Below are positions 13,230 to 25,600 of a stretch of 64,000 bases of DNA, piece by piece (the stretch's first letter is position 1; every line of letters starts with the position of its first letter). Source of the DNA: Hofstenia miamia. Lineage: Eukaryota > Xenacoelomorpha > Acoela. The stretch is taken from assembly GCA_004352715.1 (NCBI GenBank), contig SCFE01000092.1:405375-469374 (forward strand). Reading direction: 5' to 3'. Made by a program: the position numbers and the translations under genes. The notes beneath the pieces were generated by a model. It made no database searches. It was given only the letters and a program-made list of their open reading frames with translations, and was not told where the DNA came from.

Positions 13230-13707
13230 GGGATATACAGATCATTTCCGCCCTACAGTAGGACAATTCTAAGAGTAATGAAAAACAGTTTCCAAACACA
13301 GCTCATTTGATAGCTTTGTAAATAAATTTTATATTACAAACATGTTATAATAATAATGCAAGTGCTNACAATTTATCTATATACATTAGAATTAAAAATG
13401 ATTTTAAATTTATTTAAATTAAATATTACTAAGAAATTCGGAATTTCCATTTGATAAAAATCATGTAGGAGTGCTCTTATTGCTTTCTTCTCTTTGAGTC
13501 TCCACATGGGTAACCTGAGGAGGTTTTCAGAAATGCCTATTAGATATTAATGAAACTGTTGCTTAGAGTNGGGATATACAGATCATTTCCGCCCTACAGT
13601 AGGACAATTCTAAGAGTAATGAAAAACAGTTTCCAAACACAGCTCATTTGATAGCTTTGTAAATAAATTTTATATTACAAACATGTTATAATAATAATGC
13701 AAGTGCT
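13230..13707. repeat. 137 bp direct repeat bounded by single Ns
   Basis: The sequence from gggatatacagatcatttcc to agtgct occurs at 13230-13366 and again at 13571-13707, apparently identical. A single N follows the first copy (13367) and a single N precedes the second (13570). The 202 bp between them is unrelated. The pattern suggests contig ends joined without merging the overlap rather than a biological repeat. Confidence 0.85.
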
Positions 13708-14505
13708 ATAAACTAAAAGATGAGGCTGTTTTCATACCAACAGTATAACCTTAAATATCTCCAATTGACTAATATCCATCTAACAACGATAAAGAATTTC
13801 CCAAATTTAATAGTTTAGATTTCGAAACGTTTTTCACGTGCAGAACCTAGTCTATCGGCATTACGTGACTTCATAATAGAAAAGTAATTGAATTCTTTGC
13901 AAATATATTATAGTCAAATTGATCTGATTAGCACATAAATAGCTCAAAGATTAATTTATGCTATTGTAATTTGCTGTCTTGATTAGTATTATGAATTGTC
14001 TGCGACATGGAATTCTTCTAAAAGGAAACCAATAAGCAATTTTCAATAGAAATTGTCTGGATTGATTTTATTGGATTCTCAAAAGATTTTTAAAGAATTC
14101 TTAAGTTTTGATACTGAAAATATAAATCACTTTTAATCCAGAACATCTTGGTGCTGAAAATACACCCATACCTCCCAGAGTTTACTCAATCCCCTGCAGA
14201 TCAGGCGCATGGGGAATCAGTGGTTACTGTAATATAACATCAAGGAGCGGAATTATTACAATAATAAAATCGTATTAACAACATTGTTAAAAGGTAGAGT
14301 CAAAAAATTGTATCGCATTAAAATGTAAATTTATGCTGTAAATTTTGCAAGAACATTTTGCATATCCATTGGCGTGTTGTCAAACGAGAATGTGTGGATT
14401 GCACTGAATTTAGAATTGGATGGAAAGTTACTATGATGAAAATAACATTTTAGCAGGCCAATCTTCGCATATTAAATGTTTTAGGAAAACAAAAATATTC
14501 TCATC

Positions 14506-14507
<2 letters not shown>
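13708..14507. other. Non-coding stretch
   Basis: No gene or RNA is seen on either strand. Confidence 0.5.
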
Positions 14508-14545
<38 letters not shown>

Positions 14546-14587
14546 TATACAGTATATATATATATGTATATCAATATATATACGTAG

Positions 14588-14629
<42 letters not shown>
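14508..14629. repeat. Long interrupted (TA)n microsatellite
   Basis: About 120 bp of TA repeats with a few CATA, GTATA and TCAA interruptions lie at the 3' end of the Penelope-like tail. Several retroelement families are known to end in or insert next to such microsatellites. Confidence 0.9.
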
Positions 14630-14632
<3 letters not shown>

Positions 14633-14924
14633 AAAACGAACACGTTGACGAATTATATTTGTAGTACTTTCGGCTATATTATTAGCCTTCATCAGCAAGA
14701 ATACATTGCGATTAAAAATAAAGTTTATATATACTGCAATGAAATGAATGATTGAATTATTGACAGGATGATTGACAGCTTAGAAGAGGTGAAGTTTGAT
14801 TTGGACTTGATTGTTAAGTGACGGGTGAATTTCTTTGATTGCAATTGCTTCGGTTACCTTTGAAGATGAATCACAGATTATGACTGAAAAATTAGATGAA
14901 GTGGCGGCATGGCTTTGATGATGG
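14630..14924 (-). pseudogene. Penelope-like retroelement, 3' terminus with end of GIY-YIG domain
   Basis: On the minus strand an open frame runs from the gap edge at 14924 to a TAA at 14782-14780. It includes the family-typical ending KEIHPSLNNQ and LHLF after HAATSSNFSVIICDSSS. The 3' untranslated end contains a tgatgaaggct...agccgaaa motif (minus strand, about 14670-14700), an inverted repeat often seen at the end of Penelope-like elements. It then meets the (TA)n tract. The upstream end overlaps the sequence with which the copy at 7349 begins, so the two fragments are pieces of the same family broken at the same position. Confidence 0.75.
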
Positions 14925-15924
14925 NNNNNNNNNNNNNNNNNNNNNNNNNNNNNNNNNNNNNNNNNNNNNNNNNNNNNNNNNNNNNNNNNNNNNNNNNNNN
15001 NNNNNNNNNNNNNNNNNNNNNNNNNNNNNNNNNNNNNNNNNNNNNNNNNNNNNNNNNNNNNNNNNNNNNNNNNNNNNNNNNNNNNNNNNNNNNNNNNNNN
15101 NNNNNNNNNNNNNNNNNNNNNNNNNNNNNNNNNNNNNNNNNNNNNNNNNNNNNNNNNNNNNNNNNNNNNNNNNNNNNNNNNNNNNNNNNNNNNNNNNNNN
15201 NNNNNNNNNNNNNNNNNNNNNNNNNNNNNNNNNNNNNNNNNNNNNNNNNNNNNNNNNNNNNNNNNNNNNNNNNNNNNNNNNNNNNNNNNNNNNNNNNNNN
15301 NNNNNNNNNNNNNNNNNNNNNNNNNNNNNNNNNNNNNNNNNNNNNNNNNNNNNNNNNNNNNNNNNNNNNNNNNNNNNNNNNNNNNNNNNNNNNNNNNNNN
15401 NNNNNNNNNNNNNNNNNNNNNNNNNNNNNNNNNNNNNNNNNNNNNNNNNNNNNNNNNNNNNNNNNNNNNNNNNNNNNNNNNNNNNNNNNNNNNNNNNNNN
15501 NNNNNNNNNNNNNNNNNNNNNNNNNNNNNNNNNNNNNNNNNNNNNNNNNNNNNNNNNNNNNNNNNNNNNNNNNNNNNNNNNNNNNNNNNNNNNNNNNNNN
15601 NNNNNNNNNNNNNNNNNNNNNNNNNNNNNNNNNNNNNNNNNNNNNNNNNNNNNNNNNNNNNNNNNNNNNNNNNNNNNNNNNNNNNNNNNNNNNNNNNNNN
15701 NNNNNNNNNNNNNNNNNNNNNNNNNNNNNNNNNNNNNNNNNNNNNNNNNNNNNNNNNNNNNNNNNNNNNNNNNNNNNNNNNNNNNNNNNNNNNNNNNNNN
15801 NNNNNNNNNNNNNNNNNNNNNNNNNNNNNNNNNNNNNNNNNNNNNNNNNNNNNNNNNNNNNNNNNNNNNNNNNNNNNNNNNNNNNNNNNNNNNNNNNNNN
15901 NNNNNNNNNNNNNNNNNNNNNNNN
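14925..15924. other. Assembly gap (1000 N)
   Basis: Exactly 1000 N, inside a Penelope-like ORF on the left and in a (TA)n tract (15925-15950) on the right. Confidence 0.99.
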
Positions 15925-16053
15925 TATATATATATATATATATGTATATAGGTTAGATTGAATTTTATAATAAATTTGTCAAACAAAATATCTACTTTGA
16001 ATATAATGTCATTTGATGCATCCGTGAAATCTTCCAGTTAGCAACTTCAAAAC

Positions 16054-16240
16054 TTAAAAAACAATGTGTTCTTCACTAGAGCTTAAAAATGTTGAGCCCA
16101 AGGCGCCATCATCAATCATTTTCTCTTTATCATTGCTGCTTTTAGACAGTTCGTCTGTGAACAAAAATTCAAGCAATTGCTTAGTTGTATTTTTTGCTAT
16201 TAATTCATCAATTGTAGTTGCAACTCCAATTGTTATTGAA
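16054..16240 (-). CDS. Candidate terminal exon, unknown protein
   Basis: The minus strand has an open frame of about 62 codons ending at TAA (16056-16054). It is preceded by a possible acceptor (aaataag, 16246-16241). The peptide is hydrophilic and protein-like: it contains VATTIDELIAKNTTKQLLEF, then FTDELSKSSNDKEKMIDDG, and ends SSEEHIVF. The opposite strand is also open, but it gives an implausible run of Ser and Leu, so I prefer this strand. The acceptor is weak because another AG lies 14 bases upstream and would lead to stops. I do not recognise a family. A possible upstream exon is 16654-16992. Confidence 0.33.
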
Positions 16241-16653
16241 CTTATTTAAATACTAAAAGATGAAGAAGTAAAAATCTTTCTGTGATTGTTATCCAAAAAT
16301 TTCCTAACAGAATCTCTTTTCCTTATGTCAGCTATTAGTTATAATCAAATTTGAAGGCATGTGATAAATGTCGCATTAAACCTCGATTTGTATATGAAGT
16401 CATTCCTATTGGTCTTTCGTTATGTTATTTAAAGTCTTCAGTTTACCCACTTTTGTAAAGATTTTATGTAAGTTTATTAATTGAAAATGATCTGTATTAT
16501 TTTTAAATAAGCGCCATAAAAAGAATATATTTTGCAGAAATACTTCGGCCAAAACCTAGCGCCTTATATGACGAGTAGAAGGTCTAAGTAACATATGCAA
16601 GTGAGATTACAGGTGTTTATCTTTGTGAATGGTTACTGGCAGGTGATTGGTAT

Positions 16654-16992
16654 TTAGATAAATTTGAGAAATAAAGTAAAAAATTTGAATTCGAAATAGA
16701 TAGAAAACGTTTCTATATTGCAGACTATAAAACATGACATAGAGGTTTGTGGGGCCACATCAACGTTATTAGCCCTACTGCCATTTAGCCCATTGGACTT
16801 ATTCACAGTCCCATCCCATACCAATCCCATATGATTTTCTGATCCCACTACATAATCTTCTAATTTTGCCAAAATTATGTGAATATTCTGAAATCTCAGA
16901 TTCTTCATTGATTTAGTACCGCAGAATCCAAATATGCATTCAATAAATTGGGTGCTGCTTCTATGACTATTAAAGAAACATGCTGTTCCCAA
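16654..16992 (-). CDS. Candidate exon or ORF, unknown protein
   Basis: A 112-codon minus-strand frame contains a hydrophilic middle section (AKLEDYVVGSENHMGLVWDG, then NGLNGSRANNVDVAPQTSMS) with a composition unlike the AT-rich chance frames around it. The last 25 codons are Phe-rich and probably intronic. No clear splice sites or homology were recognised. It lies upstream, in minus orientation, of the candidate terminal exon at 16054-16240, so the two may belong together. That link is inference. Confidence 0.22.
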   Translation of the reverse strand: MGTACFFNSHRSSTQFIECIFGFCGTKSMKNLRFQNIHIILAKLEDYVVGSENHMGLVWDGTVNKSNGLNGSRANNVDVAPQTSMSCFIVCNIETFSIYFEFKFFTLFLKFI

Positions 16993-16999
16993 GATAAAA

Positions 17000-19900
17000 T
17001 TGATTATCTATAAGCACATTGAGTAACTTGCGGGCCTGGGCAAAGTCTATGTATCCACATTATGAAAGCTGCATCCCATAAAAAATCAATTGTTTTTATT
17101 TTTTAAGTTTCAACTGCAGTTCATTCAATCGCTATCATTTCGCGATATGTATCGAAAGAAGTGACAGAATCAAGATCTTCAACAATCTTAAAAAATCCAT
17201 TTTGGTTGCATTACGGCAAAAATCTTGAATAATAAGCCGCTCCTTGAGATATCACTTCAACTTTAAATAAGCACTAGTTATAAAATAAGCAAACTCGATT
17301 GTAAATGCAGTTAGAAATTTACTTTATAATGCCTTTTGAATATTCTTATTTTTCAAAAATGAGAGAATCACAGATCTTCAAGGGCTCTTATTCTCTTATG
17401 GTTTCCTAACGTCAAATTAGAAGTGGACATGGGCCATGCAAAGCTGAGTTATGGGAAAATATTGGCTGATATTTCAAAAATTCAATCCAAATGCAGTGAA
17501 AGCTATATACAAACAACGTGTTGAAAAATAATTGAATTTTTATAATGGAATTATACTTTTCACATAAATATAAACGATCAAAGCCTTATTTTTTTTAATC
17601 TATCCAATTGTTTGTGTGACATGATCCAATAAAGAAAACCTATTATGTGTTTCCTCTCGTAGATTGTTGCTAGACTAGACTGCCTAACTAGTCTTTGTAA
17701 TAGTGGTTCTAACATTGTTAGTAACAAACTAAATATAGATGGGACTATGTAAATGAATTGTTTATTCAATAAACAATATATTTGTTAGAATAGGCTTCAG
17801 CAAAATACTGTACTGAAAAAAAATTATTAATAACAACGAAAAATGGTAAGTAAAGTAACGCGGAAAATAAATACTTTCCAATTATTTAATATGAAAATAT
17901 ATTCCAAGGTATATTTAGTTAAATCTATTTACTTCACTAGCAGATGAGAAAATTAAGCGTCAATGTCTCTAAATTCAGGCAACACCCATCTGGAGTTATT
18001 TCTCTTTATAAATTATTCTGTTCAGAAATGGAATGCGTCACATATTTTATGGGAAGCGGAAAAGTTCACTTCAGAACAAAAAACACCTGCTTTTGCCTTT
18101 TAATGCAATTTAGGGGCGGTAAATCCATGACATTAATCTAATTACATTATCAAAATTATTTCTTAAAATTCACAATAATTTCAAATTGTTATTGGCATGC
18201 CTCTTTTGAATTTTAATATTTTCATAATTGCTTAAAATTATATTGCATACCTCTCCAAATGAATATTCTCAAAAAGAAATTTTTTAATCCCTAAAACCTC
18301 AGCAGATGTTAATCTAATTTGCATATTAAAACACATGGAAGGCCATTTTTGATTTTATCAAAAAAAATGATTTGAGCAAAGAATGAGAAAGACCTCCCAG
18401 CCGAAGTCAGGTAATCTCTGTTAATGTTCATTAAGCTTTTTATAATCTTTGTTTTGATAATTATAAAACATTGCTTAAGGCAACTTTTCAGAAAGGTAAT
18501 CTATACTCCAACGGTTGGATTTCTATTCTTTGAAATTATAAAAAATGGTTGGTGCAAATTTCAGCCATAAGTTATCCAAATATAAAATTTAAAACACATT
18601 AATTCATTAGTAATAGAAATCATGTGAAGGTTTATTTCACTCATCATTGCTTGTTCACTAAATTGCTTAAAGATTGATACATTGGATAATGTGTCATGTA
18701 CATCGCTATATTTTTATATTCACATTCAAAAGATTCATGCCAATATATTAGGTTGGAGTGTGCATGTAGCCTTTAATAATTTCTCAAATTTTGAAAAACA
18801 CTCTTGAATGAAAATTCCCAATAAGAGGTATTTTATTTAAAATTATCTTTAAGAATCATGAAAAATGGAAAATAAAATTCTATGAAAAAAGGAAGAAGCA
18901 ACGCCTAAACTTAATAATTTAGTTGAAAATATTTTTAACCTGGAATCACTTATGATATTATAGATATTTATAGTTTAGAATTTGTCAAATTATGTGCTTC
19001 CATATTATCTGGGTGTAAATTCTTAAATTTATTCACTGGATGATTAGATTAGTCTAAGCAATTTAAAGTAACTTCGGATGATGTTTTTTCATCAAATTTG
19101 CACTCTGTCTTTACAAGACAGTGTGACACATTCAATTTAATTGTGTACTCTGCTATATTTACTAATCTATCAATTGACAGTAAAAATTGGACAACGCATT
19201 ATATTATTGAGTAATTCATTACATAGAAACACTTAATGTAAATTATATCAATGTGTTTTAGTTTATAGTTCTTCAATTCCATCAAAATTGGTTTGAATAG
19301 CTAAAGCTACATGTAAATTCGTAATTGTGTTTTAGAATTATTATACATTCATTCTGAAATGTTCTCATAAAATCGATCAGATTACTCCATAGTTTAAAAT
19401 AAATACTCGAATTGAGTGAATATGACCGACATAGCACAGAATTAGAGTCGTTTGTCATAATATTTGATGAGTACTTTTAAAGTTATATAAGCTAAATTAT
19501 AAGAAAATTATGATCAAGCGTTTGTTTGAATTATATTGAAGTTCAGACGAAGCACAACACACATTTAGGGAATGAATTTTTATTAAGGTCAATGATTCGA
19601 CAAAAATATGAATTATATTTTTTATTTTAAACAACGCTAAAGAAAAACGGCGGAATTGCATCTAGTTTTTTTCTGTTTTTTGAAAATAAAAAAAGTATAT
19701 TTGGGAAAATATCCTCCAGTACCGCATATAAATTATCATCGCAGCCAATATAATTCCTGATACAGTTATTGATAGCATATACAGATTAGTGAATTGTTTT
19801 AAATACAAAATTAATTGCATCTTACCTCATATGTTGTGAACAGACTATTGCAATTATATAAATATTTTTCAGCCCTCCAAGGTCATCTGTTCACATTCAA

Positions 19901-21760
19901 ATATAACCCGTGGATGTTTGTTATGTACGCTTATTAATATTCTGACTTATGCTGTCGAAATCTGTCTGCTTCTTCCGCGTCAGTTTATTTAAAATACTTG
20001 AGGGAAAATTGGTGTTTGTCATTCTGCAGTAAATGTGATGTATAAACATTTATTAAAAGCAATGTAAGCATATTAATCGCTTGCTCTCAACTATTGTCAA
20101 ATCAGGAACACAACATCGATATTTCTTATATAGACAAAGTGGTAGTTCTATGCTGAATCAAAAATTCAATCGTTCATTATTCAAAATCGAAGGCGTCAAA
20201 AGTAGAGTTGCAACCAGCTCACAAAATTTGACCCTGTGACTTGAGGAGACCTGGTAAAAATTTAAAATAAATGACCCGATTATCGGGTTTTTAAAACGTT
20301 TCCTGCAGGGCTTTGCTAATGCATATTTTAATAGACATTAAAACTCGGCATCACATCACGCTGATATTTACTGAAATTCAAATGCCCGCCTCATTATAAA
20401 GACCAAAATGCATTTTAAAGACATTGGTTCTAAGACCTCTCATAATTCAGGATTTAGAAAATAAACTTATTGTAATAATGTTTTATGCAGCAAAATACAA
20501 GCAAAATTCAAATTTTCAATTTACCTTCATTTGCTTTCTGATCTCTAGCTATTTAGTTATAGTACAAAGTAGTGATGAGTGCGGTGCTTAATACTGCGGA
20601 ACACCGTGGTAGCGATTTACACAATTGCGGTGGTTAGCGGTAGAATTAAAACAACTTGCGACGGCATGGGGTTTATACAGATAACGTGTTTTGTTTTAAG
20701 AATTAAAATCTTTAATTATTTCTCAAAAAACTGTTTCTGAAACAAATTTAATAGGTGTCGCATACAAAATATTAATAGAAATTTTTACATATTTCAAAGA
20801 AAATTGGATACTACTCTTTTAATAAAATTGGAATAACTGACAAAATGCCTAAGAAATTGTTTTTAGGCTTTCTATATATATTACAGCTCAAGTATGTCAC
20901 TGCTTTGTCGAAATGCATGGGTTAACTGTTTATATTATTTCATAAAATTCTTCGAAGTCCATATAGAACTAATCTCAAACATAATTCAGTTGCAATGACT
21001 CGGTGGTGTTGGTAATGGGTTTTTTAGAAATATGGGTACAAATAGAAATCATATTAAGAAATTCAAAACATATTTCTGTAACAATATAAAGTTGAAATAT
21101 AATCCAATTTTGCAGTACTATAATATTGATAACTTTCAAAAAACACAGTATACGTCATAAGCTGTAATGCCGTTGGTGTCGTAAGCATTAAATTGAGGCG
21201 TCCATGTATTAAATTTACAAGAATTACATTTTCAAATGGAATATGTATAGCATTCGACTTAAACATGTTGGTCATTTCTTGTAATATGCATTTCATCGTA
21301 TCTGATATGAATAGTACAGAAAGACTTTCACAACAAAACATCCAAAATTTAAATTTCAAATTTAATGAATACACACTCATTTTTCAATTGTTCTTCTCAA
21401 TTTAAATGATAATAATAAAGAATGTCCGGTGAAATCTAATGCAATCTTTCACATCCGAAAGTAGTTAATCCAATTCTAATATGCATACTTGTCCATGGAT
21501 TGATTCTTTTGGATTCAGCTCCTTTCAAAATCCATGGAATTCGTATTGATCGATCCATAGCATTTCCAACGAAACACAGATTGCTAGAAAGCGGGTCATC
21601 AAAACATGCGTAAAATAAAACACAACAAAATGAGTAAGGTTGAGTGGCATGCCGTACGGTATTTTCGATAGTAAAATGCAAAAATGTTGATAAAAAGTAT
21701 GAACGACATTTTTTCTACAATAAAATCATTTACATTTTAATATGCTATACTATAATACAT
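17000..21760. other. AT-rich non-coding stretch
   Basis: Short frames on both strands (17578-17769, 17944-18141, 21063-21405, 21436-21681) have no recognisable motifs or splice context. A mildly GC-richer patch at 20570-20690 with GCGGTGG-type words may be a decayed mobile element. Confidence 0.45.
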
Positions 21761-21942
21761 CAATTTGCTTAGAGACTTGGGCGGCTGTTACACGCTCGCT
21801 TGTTTTGTTGACGGGATTGTAAAACTTGCTTCACGTACGCGTGTAACAGGCAGTTGCGGGTTAAGCGATGGTACCAGCGACGAAATTTTCTTGAATGTTG
21901 CCTGCACGCGATTTCACTGGCAGCATAATCAAAGTGCGCAAA

Positions 21943-22206
21943 ATGCTTCAAATCAGTAGAAATTTAAGGATAAGCGCAGTGCAAACGTCAATGTGTAACA
22001 GCTACCGGTACTTTGGTAACAAACGTTCACTGACCAAACCTGTCGCGCAAACTCGTACGTCCGCAACGCCAGCTGCTTTATTTGTAAGAACAGGAAAAGA
22101 ACTCATTATTGACTATATTAGTAGTGGTTTGTTAACCGCTAGTTTCTTACATAAGATGCCATACCCATATCCAACCCGAAATCTAGTGATGCTTAAAAAT
22201 GTGTAA
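21943..22206 (+). CDS. Small intact ORF with mitochondrial-presequence-like N terminus
   Basis: This 87-codon ORF sits in a patch of clearly higher G+C than its surroundings. The first Met chosen (21943) begins MLQISRNLRIS. An in-frame Met 16 codons upstream (21895) is the alternative start. From 21943 there are about a dozen Arg/Lys residues and no acidic residue until about position 53 (VRTGKE). That is the composition expected of a mitochondrial targeting sequence. A moderately hydrophobic segment follows (ELIIDYISSGLLTASFLHKM), then a short tail rich in Pro and Tyr. A small inner-membrane protein is possible, but I recognise no family, and a single-exon or last-exon status cannot be decided. 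Confidence 0.4.
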   Translation: MLQISRNLRISAVQTSMCNSYRYFGNKRSLTKPVAQTRTSATPAALFVRTGKELIIDYISSGLLTASFLHKMPYPYPTRNLVMLKNV

Positions 22207-22623
22207 AATAGATTACCTGAGAGGTTTAAAACATATATTCATATGAAGGGATAATTTCGTTGCCTTTAATGTGCATCCATGAGCTATAATNNNNNNNNNN
22301 NNNNNNNNNNNGTGCAAACGTCAATGTGTAACAGCTACCGGTACTTTGGTAACAAACGTTCACTGACCAAACCTGTCGCGCAAACTCGTACGTCCGCAAC
22401 GCCAGCTGCTTTATTTGTAAGAACAGGAAAAGAACTCATTATTGACTATATTAGTAGTGGTTTGTTAACCGCTAGTTTCTTACATAAGATGCCATACCCA
22501 TATCCAACCCGAAATCTAGTGATGCTTAAAAATGTGTAAAATAGATTACCTGAGAGGTTTAAAACATATATTCATATGAAGGGATAATTTCGTTGCCTTT
22601 AATGTGCATCCATGAGCTATAAT
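21979..22623. repeat. Exact 312 bp direct repeat flanking a 21 N gap
   Basis: The 312 bp at 21979-22290 recur at 22312-22623 immediately after the gap at 22291-22311, with no difference seen. The repeat copies most of the small ORF, starting at its codon 13. This is the signature of two overlapping contig ends placed side by side, so the second ORF copy (to 22539) should not be counted as a gene. Confidence 0.9.
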
Positions 22624-25600
22624 TACTCTAGTAGGTCTTAATATTGAACTATAATTTTGGATTAACGAAATATCAAGATCCATTGATCACATTTTCAGAT
22701 ACAGATCCTTTCCAGATGCATGAAATTTGTTATTTTTGAATTCACCACAAAAATATAATCATCGAACAGTTAGAAACATGGAAATGTTTCTATATGTCTT
22801 GTTGTCCATGTTAAAATCTACATACTGCAAGGGCAGCCAGAATCGTCTATAGTTCTAAAAGTGGTGTTGATATTGTTAGGTTTCCCTCTAGAGCCTTCTC
22901 ATCAAGCAAACTCTTGTTATTTGTTTCTAAATTTTTTGAAATAAATGCAAGTCAATACTTAAAGAATCAAAAAAGTAAATAAAGCAATTAAAAAATTATT
23001 TTATAGGGTCATTTTCTTTTATAGAGATTTCATTGTCTACCTATTTGATGTTGTTTATTTGAAATTTAATTTCAAGTCGGCACTGTTTATCTAATTTCGA
23101 TCTAGTATGACCTGTCAGATGACAAAGATTTTAATTCTACAACCAAATTGCATAAAGATGTGCAATTTTTTATGTGATCAGATTTTCCTATGAAGGTATA
23201 TCTGATTAGTTATTGAATTAAGAATTGTTACAAATTGACTTTAAATAAAATGAAAAATGGCATAATGCATCTGCTTCATTTATGATTCTACTGTTTTCCA
23301 ATTAGAGGGAAACATTGTTTCCTGTAGTCGTAAATTAATTATCAAAATATTAGAAAGGAGGGACTCTGGCTATGGAAAGCATCTCCACTTCAAGTAATTT
23401 GACGAACTTCATTTGCTAAACTAACTAAGTTCAATTTAAGCATTTACGTCATTAATCTTCAAAGATTGCGGGACATTACAAAATAATTGGCCATATGACC
23501 AAAAATATAAAAATAAATATTTGTCATTAATATAATACATTGCAGCAAATCCGTAAATAATAAATGTGAAGTTGACCAAAATCGTTAATGTATTCTCATA
23601 GTGACATAATTACTGGACTATACATAAAGAACTAAGACCATTGTTGACTTAGCATGCCTAAAATGACATTGATTAAGGGGTGTGCCATTCACAAAGCATA
23701 ACTGAAAACATGAGGATAATACGATAATACGAGTCCCATAGCTGCTGTTAAGGATATTAAATATATAATTCTGGTAATTTGAAAAATACTACTGTCTTAA
23801 GTTTGTTATTTTATAAATTCATTGCATTTATTGAAGCATGCAATTTGATATTAGGTAAAACCTTTTTGTGTACCAAAAAGAACAAGTTGCATTATTTAGC
23901 AGACTACTTTATCCATGTTTGAATTTATTGAATTCTGCTTAAACAATTTCATATTCGATATTGGTCTAACTTGTAGTCCATGCTTTGACCAACAAATAGG
24001 CATCGTGATTTTTATGGGCTTACATTCTTAGGTTTCTGAGGGACTAGAATTTTAAAGTTTCCAAGCACATTTAATCCCTCTGGATTCGGCCCCAGTTTAA
24101 TCCCATGCCATTCACAAGAGAATTTCTGGTACTATTTCTTTCCTTCTATTTATGATCCAAGACCTACAAATACTTATTCCATGTAAGATTAGTAAATGCC
24201 ATGAGATTTAATAATCCAACAAACCATTCTTAATTTTGCAAGAAATTTGTAAATATTCTAAAAAAAATGTGGGAGTAATTTAAATCTTTCAGAAATTTTA
24301 ACAATGAGTGAACTACTTAAAACAGCATTTTCCATTTTTTTTGTAAAATTATACCTATTTAAATTATAAAGCATTTACAATCGTAAAATTACTGAAATTT
24401 CATAACTTTCTATTCACAAATAAATGTACTATATATCTGATGCACCAGCGATCCATTTTCCATTCATAACGAAAATATAATGTTAATTTTTATGGTTAAA
24501 TTTGGACCTGATAGCCTCCTTTGTAGATTGGGAGTGAATGAAAATTCCCCAGCAGAAGTAACTCACTCGATATTTTCAATTATAAAAAGTAATGCAAGCA
24601 CCTAATATTATATTTCAAATTCCTGAATAATGGTAAAATATTTTAATTCATATTTTATGAAATACAATAAAACGCAATTAGGTGCAGTGGATTAATCAAT
24701 AAGCAAACAAAGCAATTTATAAAATTCTCGCATCCCGCGCCAGATGGTCAGTTTTATTATATGAAAATGTAAGTGAAATTATAACCAATAAACTTCCGTA
24801 ACGCATAGAAGTTAAATGAATATTTTTCAGCTATTAAAATGTATAATTCTTGCAAACTAAATTTCTTAAATATACAAAATAAATGAGAAATATTTAATAA
24901 TTCGATTGTATGTTCGACAATTCAACTTTAAGATTTATGGGTACAAAGGTTCTTGGTTTTTTAAGAATTATAATTTCCGAACATTTAGAAAGCTAGTAGG
25001 CTGCCGTGAGTCACTTTTTTTGTAGTGTATTCTCAACTCAATCAGCGGGCATCACCCGGTACTCGGAATTTTATAAACCACGAACTCGAATGAACTCGCA
25101 AAACTCGATCAGAAAACTCGGCAGAGAAATCATTAATACTCGAACTCAATTGAAAATTTTCTTGAAAATATTGTAAAAAATCAACGATTTTAAACTTGAG
25201 TTTCTATATCAATTGAATGTAAATATTTTTAGCTCTCACCTTAAAAACACGCAAAATTGATTTTCTTGGGTAAACATTTGATAATTTTTGTTCTGCTCTT
25301 AAGCGTTTATTGGCTGGGCCAGTCCGGGGTTAAAAAATATTAATGCAGGTTTTGGACCAAGTCGAGCAAAAAGTATAGCATTGCAGCTGCAAGCTGGGCC
25401 ACAATATTTACTTACAAAACTTAGAAAACAGTATGTCTTATATAATTCTAACGTATATTATCAGTTTGCTTTGCACCTTGAGTGAACCAAGCTATTCTTA
25501 TTTAAAATTTATAGTGTTTTCCATGTACTTATATAATGCAATAAATGTTACCGGGCCGGGTCGGTGCCACACTGCGCTGATTTTGAAAAAATAAATGAGC

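Noticed and set aside
14431-14643. Ile-Tyr repeat ORFs in (TA)n tracts
   Set aside because: They are translations of a dinucleotide microsatellite.
22279-22539. Second copy of the small ORF as a paralogous gene
   Set aside because: It follows a gap and is an exact repeat of the preceding 312 bp, so it is most likely an assembly artefact.
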